From positions 1 to 64,000 of the forward strand of contig JAYRYZ010000025.1 in the NCBI GenBank assembly GCA_041916775.1: DNA of 64,000 nucleotides. Direction: 5' to 3'. Made by a program: the position numbers and the translations under genes. The DNA comes from UBA2357 sp041916775 (lineage in GTDB: Bacteria; Pseudomonadota; Gammaproteobacteria; Burkholderiales; Rhodocyclaceae). The notes under the pieces are model-generated. The model ran no database searches. It worked only from the letters and a program-made list of their open reading frames with translations, and had not been told where the DNA came from. Below, one piece after another: positions 1 to 8,820 of this stretch; position 1 is the stretch's first letter, and every line of letters starts with the position of its first letter.

Positions 1-150
1 ACTTCGACCGACTTGGCGTGCCCCGGCTCTCATGACCTCAACTGCTCGAACCGCCCGGTGCGGACCCGCATGCCGGGTGGTGTGGGAGGGGAACGGTCAG
101 GTAAGCTGACCGCCCCTATCCCGATTGTGGCTGTGCGAGGAGAGCGAGCC

Positions 151-1353
151 GTGACAGCCGGAGACTCTGGCCCCTGGCCCAGCGCGAGCGTGATGCCCGA
201 CTACGGCACGGGTGGGCTCTTCGGCTTCGCGCGCGGGCTCGCCGGCTTTCTCGACGGCGCAGCCTTCGTGCTACCTGGTGCGGCGCCTGCCGGCGCGGTC
301 GAGCCTGCAGCGTCGCGCATCCTCGTGTTCCTTCTCGTCGATGGCCTCGGCGATCTCTTTCTGCAGCGCTTCGGCGCTGGCAGCGCCTTGCTCGCCGCCC
401 GGCAGCGGTGCCTCACATCGGTGTTCCCGTCCACGACCGCCAGCGCGGTGACGACCTGCATGACCGGGCTCGCGCCGGTTCGCCACGGGCTGACGGGCTG
501 GTTCATCCACGACGCGCGCTTCGGCGGCGTGATCGCGCCGCTGCCGATGACCCGCCGTGGCGCCGGAGACATCGACGGTTTTCTTGCCGCCCGGCGGCTG
601 CTCTCGCACGACGCCCTGTTCCAGCATCGAAAGCGACGCGCGCTCGTCGTCACGCCGGCGGAACTTGCTGGCTCGCGCTACAGCCGGCGCCATGCCCGTG
701 GTGCCACGGTATTGCCCTACGAGGGGCTGAGCGGGCTCTTCGCTGCCATCGGGCAGGGTCTTCGGCAACTGTGCGCCGGGCAGGGTGGCCTGGTGCACGC
801 GTACTATCCGGTGTTCGACGCGGTGAGTCATGAGTTCGGCAGCACCTCGCGGGAGGCGCAAACGGTGTTCCGGCGCGTGGACCGCGCCTTCGCCATGTTC
901 TGCGACATGTTTGCCGGCTGGCCGGTGGATGTGGTGGTGACGTCCGACCACGGCTTCATCGACTCGCCGCCGTCGCGGCAGCTCCACCTGAAGAACCAGC
1001 CTGCCATCGCGCGGCTCCTCGCCGCGCCCTTGTCTGGCGAGCGCCGTGCCGCGTTCTGCCATGTCCTGCCGGGCAAGGAGAGCGAGTTCGCGGCACGTGC
1101 CACCGAGTGGCTCGCAGGGCGCGGCGTGGTGCGGCGCTCGGCGGAGCTCGTCGACGCCGGACTCTTCGGGCCTGGGCGGCGCCACCGCCGCATTGCCGAA
1201 CGCACCGGGACGCACACCCTGCTGATGGAGCCGGGCTGGACGGTGATCGACCAGATGGAAGGCGAGACCCCGCATGCGATGCGCGGCGTGCATGGCGGGC
1301 TCTCTGCCGAGGAAATGTGGATTCCGCTCATCACCCGCAGCCTGGATGCGTGA
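151..1353 (+). CDS. alkaline phosphatase superfamily protein (nucleotide pyrophosphatase/phosphodiesterase-like)
   Basis: A 400-residue metal-dependent hydrolase of the alkaline phosphatase/type I phosphodiesterase fold, probably cleaving a phosphodiester or phosphate monoester. The family's metal-ligand and nucleophile signatures are visible in order: an early VDGLGD, the FPSTTASA segment supplying the Thr nucleophile, a mid-protein FDAVSHEFG, TSDHGF, and a late HGG near the C-terminus. No signal peptide is evident, so it is probably cytoplasmic. The frame is open further upstream. I chose GTG at 151 because an AGGAGAG Shine-Dalgarno lies 7 nt before it; ATG at 193 is the alternative. The gene is monocistronic, convergent with the DUF1178 gene. 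The substrate is not predictable from sequence. Confidence 0.75.
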   Translation: MTAGDSGPWPSASVMPDYGTGGLFGFARGLAGFLDGAAFVLPGAAPAGAVEPAASRILVFLLVDGLGDLFLQRFGAGSALLAARQRCLTSVFPSTTASAVTTCMTGLAPVRHGLTGWFIHDARFGGVIAPLPMTRRGAGDIDGFLAARRLLSHDALFQHRKRRALVVTPAELAGSRYSRRHARGATVLPYEGLSGLFAAIGQGLRQLCAGQGGLVHAYYPVFDAVSHEFGSTSREAQTVFRRVDRAFAMFCDMFAGWPVDVVVTSDHGFIDSPPSRQLHLKNQPAIARLLAAPLSGERRAAFCHVLPGKESEFAARATEWLAGRGVVRRSAELVDAGLFGPGRRHRRIAERTGTHTLLMEPGWTVIDQMEGETPHAMRGVHGGLSAEEMWIPLITRSLDA

Positions 1354-1424
1354 TCCGTACCGCGCCGCGAGCGTGTCAGCTGATCCGCTTGGTTGACCGC
1401 GGGCGGCCTGCGATGGGAGGGGCG

Positions 1425-1886
1425 CTAATGCACGTCCTCGTCGGCCGGCACCGGCAACACCATGATGCCTTCTTCCAGCAGCTCGACGATGTCGTCGCCC
1501 GAGGCCTTGCCGCGGATCGCGCGCGCCTCGGCGTCGCCGTGGTGGATGCGCCGCGCTTCGTCCGGAAAGCGCTCGCCGACGTCCTCCGAGGCCGCTGCGG
1601 CCATGCGCAGCAGGGCACGCATCGCCGCGATCGCCTGGGCCTCGGGTGGGGCTGCGCTCTGCGCGGCCGGGCGCACCGGGGCGGGTGGGGCGGATCGGGC
1701 GGGCACCGGCAGTGGCGCGGCGCCGACGTTCACATACGGCGCACTCGGCAGACGCTCGACCTGCTGCGAGCCGCACACCGGGCACTCAACGAGGCCGCTG
1801 CGCGACTGCGTTTCGAAGGCATCGCGCGAGGCGAACCAGCCTTCGAAACGGTGCTGCTTCTCACAGGACAGGTCGAGTACGATCAC
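1425..1886 (-). CDS. DUF1178 family protein
   Basis: A 153-residue conserved proteobacterial protein of unknown function. The N-terminus (IVLDLSCEKQHRFEGWF, then FETQSRSGLVECPVCGS and LPSAPYVN) matches the DUF1178 pattern. It contains a CPVCG half of a probable zinc ribbon, with another Cys near residue 7. A Pro/Ala-rich linker precedes a C-terminal conserved segment ending in PADEDVH. The family normally begins at IVLDLSCE, which here is a GTG codon at 1886, so I start there rather than at the farther upstream start at 1967. It follows the copper operon on the same strand after about 170 bases and may be independent of it. No function can be assigned. Confidence 0.75.
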   Translation of the reverse strand: MIVLDLSCEKQHRFEGWFASRDAFETQSRSGLVECPVCGSQQVERLPSAPYVNVGAAPLPVPARSAPPAPVRPAAQSAAPPEAQAIAAMRALLRMAAAASEDVGERFPDEARRIHHGDAEARAIRGKASGDDIVELLEEGIMVLPVPADEDVH

Positions 1887-2054
1887 TTGCGGTTCCGGCT
1901 TGGGGGTTGAGATGGATCTGGGGGCGAATCGCGCGCTTGCAAGTGCACTCCTTGCCCGCGCCACCACCCGGACCCAGCTGTGACCGATGATAGCAGCAGC
2001 CTGCGGCGGCGCGGGCGGTGCCTTGTCACGCCCGCGCCCCGTTCGTCGTCCGGA

Positions 2055-2369
2055 CTAAGGCTGTCTGTCCAGCGACAGCACGGTGTAGCTGCCATCGACC
2101 TTGTCGGCGGTGAAGCGCACCTTGTCGCCGACCTGCACCTCGCCGAGCAGTGCCGGATCGGCGAGCTTGAACACCATGGTCATCGGTGGCATCTCGAGGT
2201 TGGGGATGTCGCCGTGGCGCAGGGTGATCTTGTGCGTCGCGAGGTCGATCTTGCGCACCTCGCCCTCGGCCTGCGGAAGCGCATCGGCAGCGACCGCGCC
2301 GGTGCCGAGCGACAAGGTGGCGAGCAGCGCAACACGGCGCAGGCTTGCAGATAGGGCCTGTTTCTTCAT
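2055..2369 (-). CDS. periplasmic CusF-like copper-binding protein
   Basis: A 104-residue secreted protein with a signal peptide (about residues 1-28, ending AVAA) followed by a single CusF-type OB-fold. CusF binds Cu(I)/Ag(I) through His36, Trp44, Met47 and Met49. Here the equivalent segment has His52, Met63 and Met65 in PPMTM, but the cation-pi Trp position appears to be Met60. This is seen in the sequence and could change metal affinity. It is the last gene of the copper operon, 12 nt after the DUF411 gene. Its role is presumably Cu(I) buffering and delivery in the periplasm. No CusA/CusB RND pump genes are present here, so the partner must be the multicopper oxidase or a system elsewhere. 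Confidence 0.8.
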   Translation of the reverse strand: MKKQALSASLRRVALLATLSLGTGAVAADALPQAEGEVRKIDLATHKITLRHGDIPNLEMPPMTMVFKLADPALLGEVQVGDKVRFTADKVDGSYTVLSLDRQP

Positions 2370-2381
2370 GCGGATTTCTCC

Positions 2382-2852
2382 TCAACGTCCGTCGTAGTGG
2401 CGATAGACCCGCGTCTCGCCGTTTCGTGCCACCAGCAGCACGTCGTAGGCGTCCTGGCGGCCGCCGTAGGCCGGACCGTCCATGCCCGGCGAGCCGATCG
2501 GCATGCCCGGCACCGCGAGGCCGAGCGCGTCCGGCCGCTCGGCGAGGAGGCGGGTGATCTCGCTCGCGGGCACATGGCCTTCGATGACGTAGCCGTCCAC
2601 CGTGGCGGTGTGGCAGGAGCCCAGCCGCTGCGGCATGCCGAGGCGCGCGCGTGCTGCATTGTTGCCTTCATCGAACACCCGGGTGCGGAAGCCGTTCGAC
2701 TCGAGATGCACGATCCAGTCGTTGCAGCAGCCGCAGTTGGGGTCCTTCCAGATACTGATCTCGGGGTTGGTCGCAGCCAGTGCGTCGCGACCGGGCAGGC
2801 TGCCGGCGAGACCGAGTGCGCCGAGGGTGAGGAGGAAGTGTCGTCTGTTCAT
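2382..2852 (-). CDS. DUF411 metal-binding protein
   Basis: A 156-residue exported protein of the DUF411 family, repeatedly associated with copper/metal resistance clusters. The N-terminus MNRRHFLLTLGALGLAG has a twin-arginine-like signal. The mature part begins with a thioredoxin-like strand and a CGCC motif (residues 40-43), followed later by a single Cys in LGSCHTA and the conserved GHVPA and GMPIGSPGM segments. The start at 2852 is set by this signal peptide; the frame is open upstream but lies inside the preceding oxidase gene. It sits 19 nt after the multicopper oxidase and 12 nt before the CusF-like gene, so it is cotranscribed. It probably binds Cu in the periplasm; the precise role is unknown. 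Confidence 0.8.
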   Translation of the reverse strand: MNRRHFLLTLGALGLAGSLPGRDALAATNPEISIWKDPNCGCCNDWIVHLESNGFRTRVFDEGNNAARARLGMPQRLGSCHTATVDGYVIEGHVPASEITRLLAERPDALGLAVPGMPIGSPGMDGPAYGGRQDAYDVLLVARNGETRVYRHYDGR

Positions 2853-2871
2853 GTTCGTCTCCGGTTCGGAT

Positions 2872-4272
2872 TCAGTGTTCATGGTCGTGGCCGGGGGCGG
2901 CCACGGGTTTGCGCGCGTTGGCGTTGGCGGGTGCAGAGGGTGGCTCTGCGCGCGCGGGCTCGGCGAGCGCGCCCTGATACTCGAATGCGCGCGTGCCCTC
3001 GGGTTGGCGATAACAGCCGGGCTGGCTGTAGTCGCCGGGTTTCTGGTTTCGGCGCACCTTGAGCACGGTGAACATGCCACCCATCTCGACCGGGCCGTAG
3101 GGCCCGGTGCCCGTCATCATCGGGAAGGTGTTGTCGGGCAGCGCCATCTCCATCTCGCCCATGTCGGCCATGCCGCGCTCGCCCATCACCATGTAGTCCG
3201 GCATCACCGATTGCAGCTTGCCCACCAGCCCGCGATGATCGACGCCGATCATCGTCGGCACGTCGTGGCCCATCGCGCCCATGGTGTGGTGGCTCTTGTG
3301 GCAGTGCATCGCCCAGTCCCCCGGTTCGTCGGCGATGAACTCGATCTGACGCATCTGCCCCACCGCGATGTCGGTGGTCACCTCCGGCCAGCGCGCCGTG
3401 GGCGGCACCGGGCCGCCGTCGGTGCCGGTGACCTCGAACTCGATGCCGTGGACGTGCACCGGGTGGTTGGTCATCGTGAGGTTGCCGACACGCATCCGCA
3501 CGCGTTCGCCGAGCCGCGCCACCGGCATCTCGATGGCCGGATACACACGCGAGTTGAAGCACCAGATGTTGAAGTCGAGCATGGTGTTCACCCGCGGCGT
3601 GCGCGCGCCCGGCTCGACGTCGAAGGCGTTGAGCAGCCAGCAGTAGTCGCGGTCGACCTCGGCAATGTGGGGGTGGCGGCCGCGCGGATGGGTGATCCAG
3701 AGGCCCATCATGCCCATCGCCATCTGCGTCATCTCGTCGGCATGCGGGTGGTACATGAAGGTGCCGGGGCGGCGCGCGACGAACTCGTAGACGAAGGTCT
3801 TGCCCGCCGGGATCTGCGGCTGGTTGAGGCCGCCCACGCCGTCCATGCCGTTGGGCAGGCGCTGGCCGTGCCAGTGGATGGTGGTGTGCTCGGGCAGGCG
3901 ATTGGTGACGAAGATGCGCACCTTGTCGCCTTCGACGACCTCTATCGTCGGCCCCGGGCTCTGGCCGTTGTAGCCCCACATATTGACGTTGAAGCCGGGC
4001 GCGACCTCGCGCACCACCGGCTCGGCAACCAGATGGAACTCCTTGACGCCCTGGTTCATCCGCCATGGTAGCGTCCAGCCGTTGAGGGTCACCACGGGCT
4101 TGTAGGGGCGTCCTGCGCCGGTGACCCCGGGGGGCTGCCAGGGCGGAGCGGTCTCGCCGCTCGCACGGCTGATCTCCTCGGGCAGGCCGACGAGCGCTGC
4201 GCGGCTGACGCTGGCCGTGGTGAGCGCGCCGGTGGCGCCTGCAAGGCCTGTCAGGAATAGTCGACGGTCCAT
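2872..4272 (-). CDS. Tat-exported multicopper oxidase (copper detoxification type)
   Basis: A 466-residue multicopper oxidase likely oxidising Cu(I) in the periplasm. MDRRLFLTGL is a Tat-type signal, consistent with export of a folded copper enzyme. The four copper-binding signatures are present: HWHG (133-136), HPH (175-177), HPVHVHG (270-276) and HCHKSHH (323-329), covering the type 1 and trinuclear sites. A Met-rich stretch (about 361-387) resembles the substrate-Cu loops of CueO/CopA-type enzymes, and the C-terminus is His-rich (GHDHEH). The gene starts 1 nt after the stop of the upstream TolC-type gene and is followed by DUF411 and CusF-like genes. This context supports copper homeostasis over laccase-like roles. 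Confidence 0.88.
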   Translation of the reverse strand: MDRRLFLTGLAGATGALTTASVSRAALVGLPEEISRASGETAPPWQPPGVTGAGRPYKPVVTLNGWTLPWRMNQGVKEFHLVAEPVVREVAPGFNVNMWGYNGQSPGPTIEVVEGDKVRIFVTNRLPEHTTIHWHGQRLPNGMDGVGGLNQPQIPAGKTFVYEFVARRPGTFMYHPHADEMTQMAMGMMGLWITHPRGRHPHIAEVDRDYCWLLNAFDVEPGARTPRVNTMLDFNIWCFNSRVYPAIEMPVARLGERVRMRVGNLTMTNHPVHVHGIEFEVTGTDGGPVPPTARWPEVTTDIAVGQMRQIEFIADEPGDWAMHCHKSHHTMGAMGHDVPTMIGVDHRGLVGKLQSVMPDYMVMGERGMADMGEMEMALPDNTFPMMTGTGPYGPVEMGGMFTVLKVRRNQKPGDYSQPGCYRQPEGTRAFEYQGALAEPARAEPPSAPANANARKPVAAPGHDHEH

Positions 4273-4273
4273 G

Positions 4274-5602
4274 TCAATGTCCTCCCGGGTTGGTGCCCGC
4301 AGCCGGCGGTTCGGCGGAGATGTCGGCGGAGACGAAAGCGCCGCCTGCGATGAAGGCGAGCAGATCGACATGTGCGTGCCAGTAGCCGCGCAGCGCATCC
4401 AGCGCCGCGTCGTCGCTCGCGAGGCGTGCGCGCGTGCTGGCGAGGGCGTCCCAGGTGCTCGCTAGCATGCCGTTGTAGCGCAACAGCGTTTCCTCCTCGA
4501 GCTGGACGGCGAGCGGCTTTCGGGTCGTCGCGAGCGCGCGGGCGAGATCGTGACGGCTGCGATAGGCGTGGTAGGCCTCGCGCGCTTCGGAGCGCAGGCG
4601 CTGCTCGAGACGGTCGCGTTGGGCGAGCGCGAGGAGCGCGCGCTCCGCCGCGTGCGTCGCCGGCTGGCGCGGGTCCTGGCGGGGTAGGGCGGCGTCGAAT
4701 GGTGCAGACAGTGCGTCCGCATGCCATGCCACCCCGGAGGCCGCGCGCGTCGCGCGCAGCGCCTCCACCTGTGCAGCACCCGCCTCGAAGGCCAGGCGTT
4801 CTGCCTCGCGCCGAGCGCGCGCGAAATCGGCATTGCCGGCGAGGATCAGGCCTTCGATGTCCTCGAACGCAAGTGGTGCTGCGGGCAGTGCCGGCAGCGC
4901 CGGTGGCAGCGCGAGCGCCGCACGTGCGTCGCCGGAGAGACCGGTGAGCCGGGCGAGGTGCTCGTCCGCCTGCAGCGCGCGGTGGCGGGCGAGCGCAGCA
5001 TCCGCCTGGGCCTGCACGAGAAGGAGTTGTTCGGCAGCGTGGCGTGCTGCACTGATGTTGCCGACCCGCGCCATGCGCGCCGACAACTCGGCACCCGCCT
5101 CGGCCGCGCTGAGCGAGATCTCCGCAACGCGTGCGCGGGCGCGCTCGGTGACAGCGTCGGCCCAGGCCTTGCGCACCTCGCGAACAAGCTCGAGCAGCGC
5201 AATGCGCAGGTGCGCGTCGTCGGCTTCGCTCTGGCCCGGTGCGGCGACCAGTTCGGGATGCAGCCCGAGCGTGAGCCGGGTCGCCGTGGCGAGATCGAGC
5301 ACGGCCCCTGCAGCGGCGGACTGTGCCTGGGCGGGCGGTGCGGTAGGGTTGGCGGCCTCCCACTTCAGCAGGTCGGCGTGGCCACGCGGGAATGCGCCGA
5401 CGGCTTCGTTGGCGTCGCGCCATTCCGTCGGTGGGGTGGAGGTCGGGGGGGCGCCGAATGCGGAGCTGTAGTGTCCGTGGACAGGTACAGCGTCGGCGCC
5501 GCCGGCGTGCGCCGTCGCGCTCGTGGCCACGAGGACCGCAAGTGCGAGGCATGTGACGGGCGCTCGGGCGGCGGGGCCGCGCAGGCGCGATGGGTGGGGC
5601 AT
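4274..5602 (-). CDS. TolC-family outer membrane efflux protein
   Basis: A 442-residue outer-membrane efflux protein (OEP/TolC superfamily). It has a signal peptide (about residues 1-33, ending TAHA) and two Ala/Arg-rich helical repeats of the kind that form the periplasmic alpha-barrel, including LREVRKAWADAV and the related second-half segment LRSEAREAYHAYRS. TolC proteins normally pair with an inner-membrane pump and a periplasmic adaptor, but neither is encoded here. Within this operon it is flanked by a His-rich secreted protein and the multicopper oxidase, so it probably serves copper export using a pump encoded elsewhere. The frame is Ala-rich and divergent, so family assignment rests on length, repeat organisation and context. 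Confidence 0.72.
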   Translation of the reverse strand: MPHPSRLRGPAARAPVTCLALAVLVATSATAHAGGADAVPVHGHYSSAFGAPPTSTPPTEWRDANEAVGAFPRGHADLLKWEAANPTAPPAQAQSAAAGAVLDLATATRLTLGLHPELVAAPGQSEADDAHLRIALLELVREVRKAWADAVTERARARVAEISLSAAEAGAELSARMARVGNISAARHAAEQLLLVQAQADAALARHRALQADEHLARLTGLSGDARAALALPPALPALPAAPLAFEDIEGLILAGNADFARARREAERLAFEAGAAQVEALRATRAASGVAWHADALSAPFDAALPRQDPRQPATHAAERALLALAQRDRLEQRLRSEAREAYHAYRSRHDLARALATTRKPLAVQLEEETLLRYNGMLASTWDALASTRARLASDDAALDALRGYWHAHVDLLAFIAGGAFVSADISAEPPAAGTNPGGH

Positions 5603-5670
5603 GGGCTTCTCCTGACAGCATCGGGGATGCGCCGTGCGATCGGCTCGCAGGCGCGCTGGATGGATGCGTG

Positions 5671-6189
5671 TCAGGCGATGGGGGGTTTCAGCCCGGGGGG
5701 GAGCTTGCGGTCGGGGAAGTTGCCGCCAGCGGTCTGGTTCATGACGCTTGCGCGCGGCGGCGTGAGTCGATCCGACAGCGTCGCCGCGATCGCCGCGCCG
5801 TGGCAGATGTCGCAGCTGGTGCAGCCAGCATGATTGGCGTGGTGTTCATCCGTACAGGTCTCACCCGCGGTGACCGTTCGGGCGATATCGTGCGCGGACT
5901 GGAGCGCGGAGTCGAGAGTGGCGCCGAGAGTGCCGCCATGAGTGGCGTCATGAGTGGCAGTGTGTGCGCCATGGTGTGCTGCCGTCGCAGCTGCGGCTGC
6001 AGGCACGCCGGCGTCCGCGTGACGGGCGCGGGCGGTGTGCCCGTGTCCCGGACAGGGGGCGCTTGCGGGCGCGATGGAGGTGGCCGTGCGCCCTGGTCCG
6101 AACCCGTGACTGAAGGCCATCCAGTCCGCGGCAAGTGCGCGCAGCGGGACGAGCAGCATCAGCAGGATCAATAGTAGCGGGCGGTGCAT
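5671..6189 (-). CDS. His-rich secreted protein at head of copper operon (DUF2946-like)
   Basis: A 172-residue protein with a strongly hydrophobic signal peptide (MHRPLLLILLMLLVPLRALA) and a mature part rich in His, Ala and Thr (HHGAHTATHDATHGG). It is followed by a Cys/His cluster, CTDEHHANHAGCTSCDICHG, well suited to binding Cu or other soft metals. The C-terminus PDRKLPPGLKPP resembles the ending of DUF2946-type proteins found in copper clusters. I chose ATG at 6189 because it begins the signal peptide; the upstream extension to 6228 adds no recognisable sequence. It is the first gene of the minus-strand copper operon, 68 nt before the TolC-type gene. Its biochemical role is unknown. Confidence 0.65.
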   Translation of the reverse strand: MHRPLLLILLMLLVPLRALAADWMAFSHGFGPGRTATSIAPASAPCPGHGHTARARHADAGVPAAAAATAAHHGAHTATHDATHGGTLGATLDSALQSAHDIARTVTAGETCTDEHHANHAGCTSCDICHGAAIAATLSDRLTPPRASVMNQTAGGNFPDRKLPPGLKPPIA

Positions 6190-6330
6190 GGTGTCACAGA
6201 GGATATCCGCGCGCACAAGTTCCGGCAATGTCCGCGCGGCCCGGTCGTGCGGCTCGTCCGCGCGGTCTGCATGGCAGGTGGGCGGGCACTTCTCGATGTC
6301 GCGCCGGTGCGGAAGCGCGGGGTGCGCTTC

Positions 6331-7176
6331 TCAGTGTTCTTCCAGCAGGAAGTTGCCCAGCCCGTCGTGTGCCTCCAGCACCCGCGCCTGCGCCTCGTCC
6401 TTGAGCGCGACGCCGGACAGCTGGCGCGCGAGCGCCTCGTCCAGCAGGTAGCGCAGCTTGTGCGCCGCATCCGCGTATGACATGCCACCCTCGCGGATGT
6501 TGGAGATGCAGTTGCGCTTGGCATCGGTGTTGCCGATACGCGGTGCGTAGGTCAGGTAGAGCCCCAGGCTGTCCGGCGAGCTCAGCCCCGGGCGCTCGCC
6601 GATGAGGATGACGACCACACGTGCGCCGAGCAGGGCGCCGATCTCGTCGCTGATCGCGACGCGGCCTTGCCCGACGATGGTGACCGGGGCGATGGCGAGC
6701 GTGTCGCGCAGCGACTCGGCCAGCAGCGCGAGAAAGGGGGCAGCGTGGCGCTGCACCGCGAGCGCCGACAGGCCATCTGCGACGACGAAGGCGACATCGG
6801 GTGCGGCGGGCTGTGCAGTAGCCGCCTGCGCGAGCTGCATGGCCGACGCGGGGTCGAGGCGTCGGCCGAGGTCCGGGCGCTGCAGATAGGTGGTGCGGTC
6901 GGGCGCGGCGCTATGCGCATGCAAGGTGGTGAAGCCGGCGCCACGTAGAGCTTCATCGAGCCGCGCGGTGTCGAGTGGCGTGTGCACCGCATCGCGAGCG
7001 CGTGCATGGTCAAGCTGAAACGCGAGGTGGTGCCGGGTGGGCAGGCTGATGCCCGAGCGCCCCAGGCCGATGCGCGCGGCCGTGTGGCGACGCAGGAAGG
7101 ACCAGGGGTTGTCGGTCACCGGGTTGTTGTGGGCTGCAATGGAAGTGCTGCTCGCGTTGCTCGAAGCGTCGCTCAT
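6331..7176 (-). CDS. eutC: ethanolamine ammonia-lyase, light chain
   Basis: A 281-residue small subunit of the adenosylcobalamin-dependent enzyme that converts ethanolamine to acetaldehyde and ammonia. Recognisable EutC features are an N-terminal extension followed by TAARIGLGRSGISLPT, DVAFVVADGLSA, ISDEIGALLGARVVVILIGERPGL and TDAKRNCISNIREGGMSY. The start at 7176 follows the eutB stop by 13 nt, and the two are cotranscribed. No eut microcompartment shell, EutE aldehyde dehydrogenase, permease or regulator lies in the window, so this is a minimal EutBC system for ethanolamine use as a nitrogen or carbon source. No cobalamin riboswitch was recognised upstream. Confidence 0.93.
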   Translation of the reverse strand: MSDASSNASSTSIAAHNNPVTDNPWSFLRRHTAARIGLGRSGISLPTRHHLAFQLDHARARDAVHTPLDTARLDEALRGAGFTTLHAHSAAPDRTTYLQRPDLGRRLDPASAMQLAQAATAQPAAPDVAFVVADGLSALAVQRHAAPFLALLAESLRDTLAIAPVTIVGQGRVAISDEIGALLGARVVVILIGERPGLSSPDSLGLYLTYAPRIGNTDAKRNCISNIREGGMSYADAAHKLRYLLDEALARQLSGVALKDEAQARVLEAHDGLGNFLLEEH

Positions 7177-7189
7177 GGGTTCTCCTCGT

Positions 7190-8578
7190 TCAGCGCAGTC
7201 TGGCCAGCGGGCGTGCGAACACGGGCGGCACGCTGTCGGCCAGTGTGCGCGTGTGCTCGTCGACGATGCCCATCTGCGCAAGCCACTGCTCGAACTCCGG
7301 CGCGGCGCGGCGTCCCAGCACCCTTCGCACGTACTGGGCGTCGTGGAAGGAGGTGGTCTGGTAGTTGAGCATGATGTCGTCCGACCCCGGGATGCCCATG
7401 ATGAAGTTGCAGCCCGCGGTAGCCAGCAGGGTGAGCAGCACATCCATGTCGTCCTGGTCGGCCTCGGCGTGGTTGGTGTAGCAGATGTCACAGCCCATGG
7501 GCACGCCCATCAGCTTGCCGCAGAAGTGATCCTCGAGCCCTGCGCGGATGATCTCCTTGCCGTTGTAGAGGTACTCCGGCCCGATGAAGCCCACCACGGT
7601 GTTCACCAGCAGCGGCTTGAATGCGCGCGCGACCGCGTAGGCGCGCGCCTCGCAGGTCTGCTGGTCGAGGCCGTGGTTGGCACCAGCCGACAGTGCGCTG
7701 CCCTGACCGGTCTCGAAGTACATGACGTTGTCGCCCAGCGTGCCGCGCCCGAGCGACAGCGCGGCGTCCCGTCCTTCGGCGAGGAGCGCGAGCTTGATGC
7801 CGAAGCTGGCGTTCGCTGCCTCGGTACCGGCGATCGACTGGAACACGAGGTCGACCGGCACGCCACGCTCGATCGCCGTGATCGTCGTGGTGATGTGGGT
7901 GAGCACGCAGGACTGGGTGGGGATGTCGTACTTGTGGATGAGCCGGTCCAGCATGTGCAGCAGCGCGGACACGGCCGGCACGCTGTCGGTGGCGGGGTTG
8001 ATGCCGATCACCGCGTCGCCGCTGCCATACAGCAGCCCGTCGAGGATGCTGGCAGCGATGCCGGAAGGGTTGTCGGTGGGGTCGTTGGGCTGAAGTCGCG
8101 TGGACATCCGCCCGGCGAGGCCGATGGTGTTGCGAAAGCGCGTGGTGACGTGGCACTTGGCGCCGACCAGGATGAGATCCTGAACGCGCATGATCTTGGA
8201 CACCGCCGCTGCCATCTCGGGCGTGATGCCGGGCGCGAGCCGCGCCAGCGCCATCGGGGTGGCGGCGTCCGACAGCAGCCAGTCGCGAAAGCCGCCGACG
8301 GTCAGGTGGCGCACCGGTGCGAATGCGGCGGCATCATGGCCGTCGATGATGAGCCGGGTGACCTCGTCGGCCTCGTAGGGCACCACGCATTCCTGCAGGA
8401 AGGTCTGCAGGGGCAGCTCGGCGAGCGCCATCTGCGCCGCGACGCGCTCTTCGGCGCTGTTCGCGGCCACACCCGCGAGCCGGTCGCCACTACGCTGCGG
8501 CGTGGCCTTGGCGAGCAGGTCCTTCAGGTCCTTGAACTGCCAACGGTGGCCGGCAAGCGTGAAGTGATGGGCGGGCAT
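7190..8578 (-). CDS. eutB: ethanolamine ammonia-lyase, heavy chain
   Basis: A 462-residue catalytic large subunit with the EutB TIM barrel. Segments characteristic of the family include LADEVTRLIIDGHDA-like residues near 85, RLQPNDPTDNPSGIAASILDGLLYGSGDAVIGINPATDS, NHGLDQQTCEARAY and PMGCDICYTNHAEADQDD. The length matches the family (about 450-465 aa). I chose ATG at 8578 (MPAHHFTLAG) over the upstream in-frame start at 8617 because homologous proteins start with this strand. The enzyme forms the EutB6C6 complex with the downstream eutC product and uses coenzyme B12. The acetaldehyde produced could feed the acetyl-CoA synthetase/aldehyde metabolism common in this group; that link is inference. 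Confidence 0.94.
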   Translation of the reverse strand: MPAHHFTLAGHRWQFKDLKDLLAKATPQRSGDRLAGVAANSAEERVAAQMALAELPLQTFLQECVVPYEADEVTRLIIDGHDAAAFAPVRHLTVGGFRDWLLSDAATPMALARLAPGITPEMAAAVSKIMRVQDLILVGAKCHVTTRFRNTIGLAGRMSTRLQPNDPTDNPSGIAASILDGLLYGSGDAVIGINPATDSVPAVSALLHMLDRLIHKYDIPTQSCVLTHITTTITAIERGVPVDLVFQSIAGTEAANASFGIKLALLAEGRDAALSLGRGTLGDNVMYFETGQGSALSAGANHGLDQQTCEARAYAVARAFKPLLVNTVVGFIGPEYLYNGKEIIRAGLEDHFCGKLMGVPMGCDICYTNHAEADQDDMDVLLTLLATAGCNFIMGIPGSDDIMLNYQTTSFHDAQYVRRVLGRRAAPEFEQWLAQMGIVDEHTRTLADSVPPVFARPLARLR

Positions 8579-8722
8579 GAGAACAGAGCCAGGGTTGGGG
8601 TGTGTGCGGCGCAGCAATAATCATACCGAAGCTGGGCAACCCTGGCCGAGTCTTGATGCTGCGGCGTTGTTGCGGCGCAAATAGCGGGATGTGTATCTGT
8701 TGGCGTGCCGGACAGCCCTCAG

Positions 8723-8758
8723 GCCTGATCAAGGCGGCTGATCCTTGAGCCGGCAGGC
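8723..8758. repeat. imperfect inverted repeat between eutB and the hydroxylase gene
   Basis: TCAAGG (8729-8734) pairs with CCTTGA (8743-8748) across an 8-nt loop, and outer GCCTG/CAGGC arms extend it imperfectly. It lies about 60 nt beyond the stop of the minus-strand hydroxylase gene. It may be a terminator for that gene, but no T-run follows, so the assignment is weak. Confidence 0.25.
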
Positions 8759-8820
8759 ACACATTCGGGGCATGCGCTGCAGGCCATGCCCCGCGCTGGT
8801 TCGCCGCGCGACTGCGTGGA

